DNA from: an alpha proteobacterium BAL199
GTDB taxonomy: Bacteria; Pseudomonadota; Alphaproteobacteria; Thalassobaculales; Thalassobaculaceae
Length of the DNA: 64,000 nucleotides
NCBI GenBank assembly: GCA_000171835.1
Contig: ABHC01000008.1
Location: 1-64,000 of the forward strand
Direction of reading: 5' to 3'
Shown here: one piece after another, positions 61,904 through 64,000 of the stretch
Numbering within the stretch: position 1 is the first letter of the stretch
How the letters are laid out: every line of letters begins with the position of its first letter
Made by a program: the position numbers and the translations under genes
Notes under the pieces: model-generated
The model's database searches: none
What the model saw: only the letters and a program-made list of their open reading frames with translations
What the model was told of the DNA's origin: nothing

Positions 61904-62959
61904 ATGGTCTTTAAAGGTTGGGTTAGGAGGGCTGCCCTTATGGGTTTGGCGGCCGGCGTTATGGTCGCTTCGACCAGTGACGCAGACGCCAAGCGGGTTC
62001 GCTGGAAAATGCACTCCGCGTTTGCCGGCAAGATCGCCGTCATCGGCGAAGGTGCCGTCAACATCTCGGACACCGTTACAAGCATGTCCGGTGGCGACGT
62101 CACCCTGAAGATGTTCGAGCCAGGCGCGCTGGTTCCGGGTACCCAGTATTATGATCCGGTTTCCAGCGGAGCGCTTGACGCCGCGTTCGGTACGCCGGGT
62201 TATAACGTCAATAAGAACAACGCATTCGCTTTCTTCTCGGCGGTTCCGTTCGGTCCGAACGGCGGTGAGTACTTGGCATGGATGCGCTATGCCGGCGGCG
62301 AGGAAATGGCCACCGAGCTCTACGCTCGTGACAAGATCCGCTACAATCTCTGCGGTGTTATCGCACCGGAGTCCTCAGGCTGGTTCCGCAACGAGATCAA
62401 GTCTCTTGATCAGTTGAAGGGCCTGAAGATGCGGTTCTTCGGCCTCGGCGCGAAGGTCATGGAGAAGTTCGGCGTGTCGACCCAGCTGTTGGCTGGCGGT
62501 GACATCTACCCGGCCCTGGAGCTCGGTTCGATCGATGCGACCGAATTCTCGATGCCGGCAATCGACAAGGATTTGGGTTTCTACCAGATCGCCAAGCACA
62601 ACTACTTCCCAGGTTGGCACCAGCAGTCGACGATGAACGAGTTGCTGATCCACCAGCCGTACTATGACGCGTTGGACGCCACTCAGAAGGCGGTCATCAG
62701 GGGCGGTTGTGACGCGAACGTGATGTACATGTTCGTCCGCGGCGAAGCGATCCAGTTCGCGGCGATGAAATTCCACCAGGAAAAGGGCGTCACCATTCAT
62801 CGCTGGTCGGATGCCGACCTCGCGAAGTTTGAGGCTGCCTGGGAAGAAGTCATCACCGACGAAATCAAGGACAACGCAGACTCCAAGAAGATCTGGGCGT
62901 CTCTGAAGTCCTTCCGCAAGGACTACGCGATCTGGAAGGACAACGGCTATCTGAAGTAA
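61904..62959 (+). CDS. TRAP transporter substrate-binding protein DctP (2)
   Basis: 351 aa. Signal peptide 1-29 (ALMGLAAGVMVASTSDADA). Clear paralogue of the first DctP: MFEPGALVPGTQYYDPVSSGALDAAF, FFSAVPFGPNGGEYLAW, LKGLKMRFFGLGAKVMEKFGVSTQLLAGGDIYPALELGSIDATEFSMPAID and NYFPGWHQQ. The ligand loops differ, so a related but distinct substrate is likely. Confidence 0.92.
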   Translation: MVFKGWVRRAALMGLAAGVMVASTSDADAKRVRWKMHSAFAGKIAVIGEGAVNISDTVTSMSGGDVTLKMFEPGALVPGTQYYDPVSSGALDAAFGTPGYNVNKNNAFAFFSAVPFGPNGGEYLAWMRYAGGEEMATELYARDKIRYNLCGVIAPESSGWFRNEIKSLDQLKGLKMRFFGLGAKVMEKFGVSTQLLAGGDIYPALELGSIDATEFSMPAIDKDLGFYQIAKHNYFPGWHQQSTMNELLIHQPYYDALDATQKAVIRGGCDANVMYMFVRGEAIQFAAMKFHQEKGVTIHRWSDADLAKFEAAWEEVITDEIKDNADSKKIWASLKSFRKDYAIWKDNGYLK

Positions 62960-62998
62960 GATCTGCCGAACGTTCTACAGATTGTTGAAGACTTGCAT

Positions 62999-63045
62999 GC
63001 GGTGCTGACCTGTTGCCGGTTGGCGGGAGGCAGCACCGCAACTTT
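62999..63045 (+). terminator. Hairpin after DctP 2
   Basis: GCGGTGCTG and CAGCACCGC arms with a 23-bp loop, then AACTTTT. Probably a partial terminator or RNA stabiliser that keeps binding-protein mRNA more abundant than permease mRNA. Confidence 0.45.
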
Positions 63046-63154
63046 TACAAGCCCGACCGAGTCGGCATTGTTGCCGGGGAAGTCGGGTGTCTTTTTAGGT
63101 GTAACGCATTTGTTTGGTAGTTGAGGCACAAGAACCACTACTGGGGAACGCCCG

Positions 63155-63844
63155 ATGCGCAGTCTTCTACAGGTCGCCAACCAGCTTGAACGCTTTCCAC
63201 AGATGTTTGGAAAGGTTGGAGCCTGGCTGATCCTTCCGTTGATTTTCATCATCATGTTCGACGTGGTGACAAGAAAGTTCACGGTCGTTCAACAGGCGAT
63301 CATGAACTCGCCGCTGTACGTGATCCTGTCGCCAACGAAGTTACAGGAAATGGAATGGCACCTGCACGCTGCTCTCTTCCTCTTGGCGTTGGGGTATGCG
63401 TACACGGTGAACGCGCATGTGCGCGTCGATCTGATGCGGGAGAAGATGAGCGACCGCGGTCAGGCTTGGGTCGAATTGATGGGGATCCTCTTCTTGATGA
63501 TCCCGTACATCGTGGTCGTGCTGTTTTACGGCTGGACGTTCTTCTATCAGGCTTGGGAGTCGAATGAGGCGTCCGACGCGATGACCGGCCTGTCGCACCG
63601 CTGGGTCATCAAATCGTTCGTGCTGATCGGGCTGTTCCTCGCTTTGATGGCCGGCGTATCGACCCTGCTTCGACAAGTGGTGTTTCTCTTCGGACCGGAA
63701 GAACTGCGTCCGGAGGTCAAGATGAACATGCTCACATCCGCCGTGGCAGAGCATCTTCCGAAGATCGAAGACGACGATGAAGGCAACGATATCGCGAAGC
63801 TCGAGGGTCACTATGATGACTCCGAGATCGTGCGGGGAGGCTGA
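63155..63844 (+). CDS. TRAP transporter small permease DctQ (2)
   Basis: 229 aa. Four helices: WLILPLIFIIMFDVVTRKF, EMEWHLHAALFLLALGYAYTVNAHVRVDLMRE, LMIPYIVVVLFYGWTFFYQAW, and SHRWVIKSFVLIGLFLALMAG. Lacks the Cys insert of DctQ 1. Acidic C-terminal tail. Two bp from the next gene. Confidence 0.92.
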   Translation: MRSLLQVANQLERFPQMFGKVGAWLILPLIFIIMFDVVTRKFTVVQQAIMNSPLYVILSPTKLQEMEWHLHAALFLLALGYAYTVNAHVRVDLMREKMSDRGQAWVELMGILFLMIPYIVVVLFYGWTFFYQAWESNEASDAMTGLSHRWVIKSFVLIGLFLALMAGVSTLLRQVVFLFGPEELRPEVKMNMLTSAVAEHLPKIEDDDEGNDIAKLEGHYDDSEIVRGG

Positions 63845-63847
63845 GCC

Positions 63848-64000
63848 GTGGATTTCTATTGGGAGGACTACCTCGCGGTCTACATGTTCGCGGCGCTTGC
63901 GTTCGGACTGTTTTCCGGGTTTCCGGTCGCCTTCGTGGTTGGAGGTGTTGGCCTTGCGTTCGGCTTCATCGGAGCGTCAGTCGACTACTTTTCGTTGATC
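63848..64000 (+). CDS. TRAP transporter large permease DctM (2), 5' part
   Basis: GTG start, open to the window edge (51 codons). LAVYMFAALAFGLFSGFPVAFVVGGVGLAFGFIG is the DctM N-terminal signature. Completes the second TRAP operon in the order P-Q-M. Confidence 0.9.
   Translation, partial: MDFYWEDYLAVYMFAALAFGLFSGFPVAFVVGGVGLAFGFIGASVDYFSLI

Overview
The window is a high-GC (roughly 60-65% by eye) alphaproteobacterial chromosome segment. The gene set (PhaC class I, GlpX-type FBPase, an N-terminally extended uS9, Bcr/CflA MFS, serralysin-type RTX protease, Cox-type AAA/VWA pair, TRAP transporters) fits a marine or soil Rhodospirillales-like bacterium. No species can be named from sequence alone.

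1-25.4 kb is ordinary chromosome. It starts with two small envelope proteins, an AI-2E-type permease and a CopD-like protein. A tight plus-strand operon at 2.5-8.0 kb follows: MoxR/CoxD-like AAA, CoxE-like VWA, a split XdhC pair, a MoeA-like/MocA fusion and an Fe-S scaffold. It looks like a maturation module for a molybdenum hydroxylase, although no hydroxylase structural gene is present here. Next come an orphan FlgC-like protein, a hydrolase, a SprA-type metalloprotease, an MFS/PNPOx pair, an aspartoacylase-like protein and an RTX metalloprotease flanked by two tRNA-Glu genes (CTC and TTC). RecJ, GlpX, homoserine dehydrogenase, an OmpA lipoprotein, PHA synthase, a PAS protein and a gamma-carbonic anhydrase complete this part.

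25.4-42.2 kb is a mobile-element graveyard set between a truncated alpha-carbonic anhydrase and the rplM-rpsI operon. It is patchily lower in GC. It holds two copies of one module: a short FimB/Xer-sized tyrosine recombinase (189 aa when repaired) facing, tail to tail, a long (about 500 aa) tyrosine recombinase. Both short-recombinase genes share the same upstream dyads. Around them lie a DUF6641-like gene, a DUF6626-like gene, a broken HUH-type replication protein and a PD-(D/E)XK-like nuclease. Into this went three IS630-family copies (two in tandem), two different IS66 elements, one IS5-family element and four copies of a 94-bp MITE that targets CTAG, one of which was later split by an IS66 with a clean 8-bp duplication.

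42.2-64 kb is chromosome again: rplM-rpsI, an aldose epimerase/thioesterase pair, an OYE-family reductase, a large FkbM methyltransferase protein, two HAD phosphatases, a frameshifted hydrolase, an AEC transporter, an enoyl-CoA hydratase, a CoA-binding/O-acetylhomoserine sulfhydrylase fusion overlapping a ComB-like phosphatase, and small hypotheticals. The end carries two paralogous TRAP systems (DctP-DctM-DctQ plus two small membrane proteins, then DctP-DctQ-DctM running off the edge).

The best candidates for something new are the twin-recombinase modules with their conserved dyads and the CTAG-targeting MITE family.
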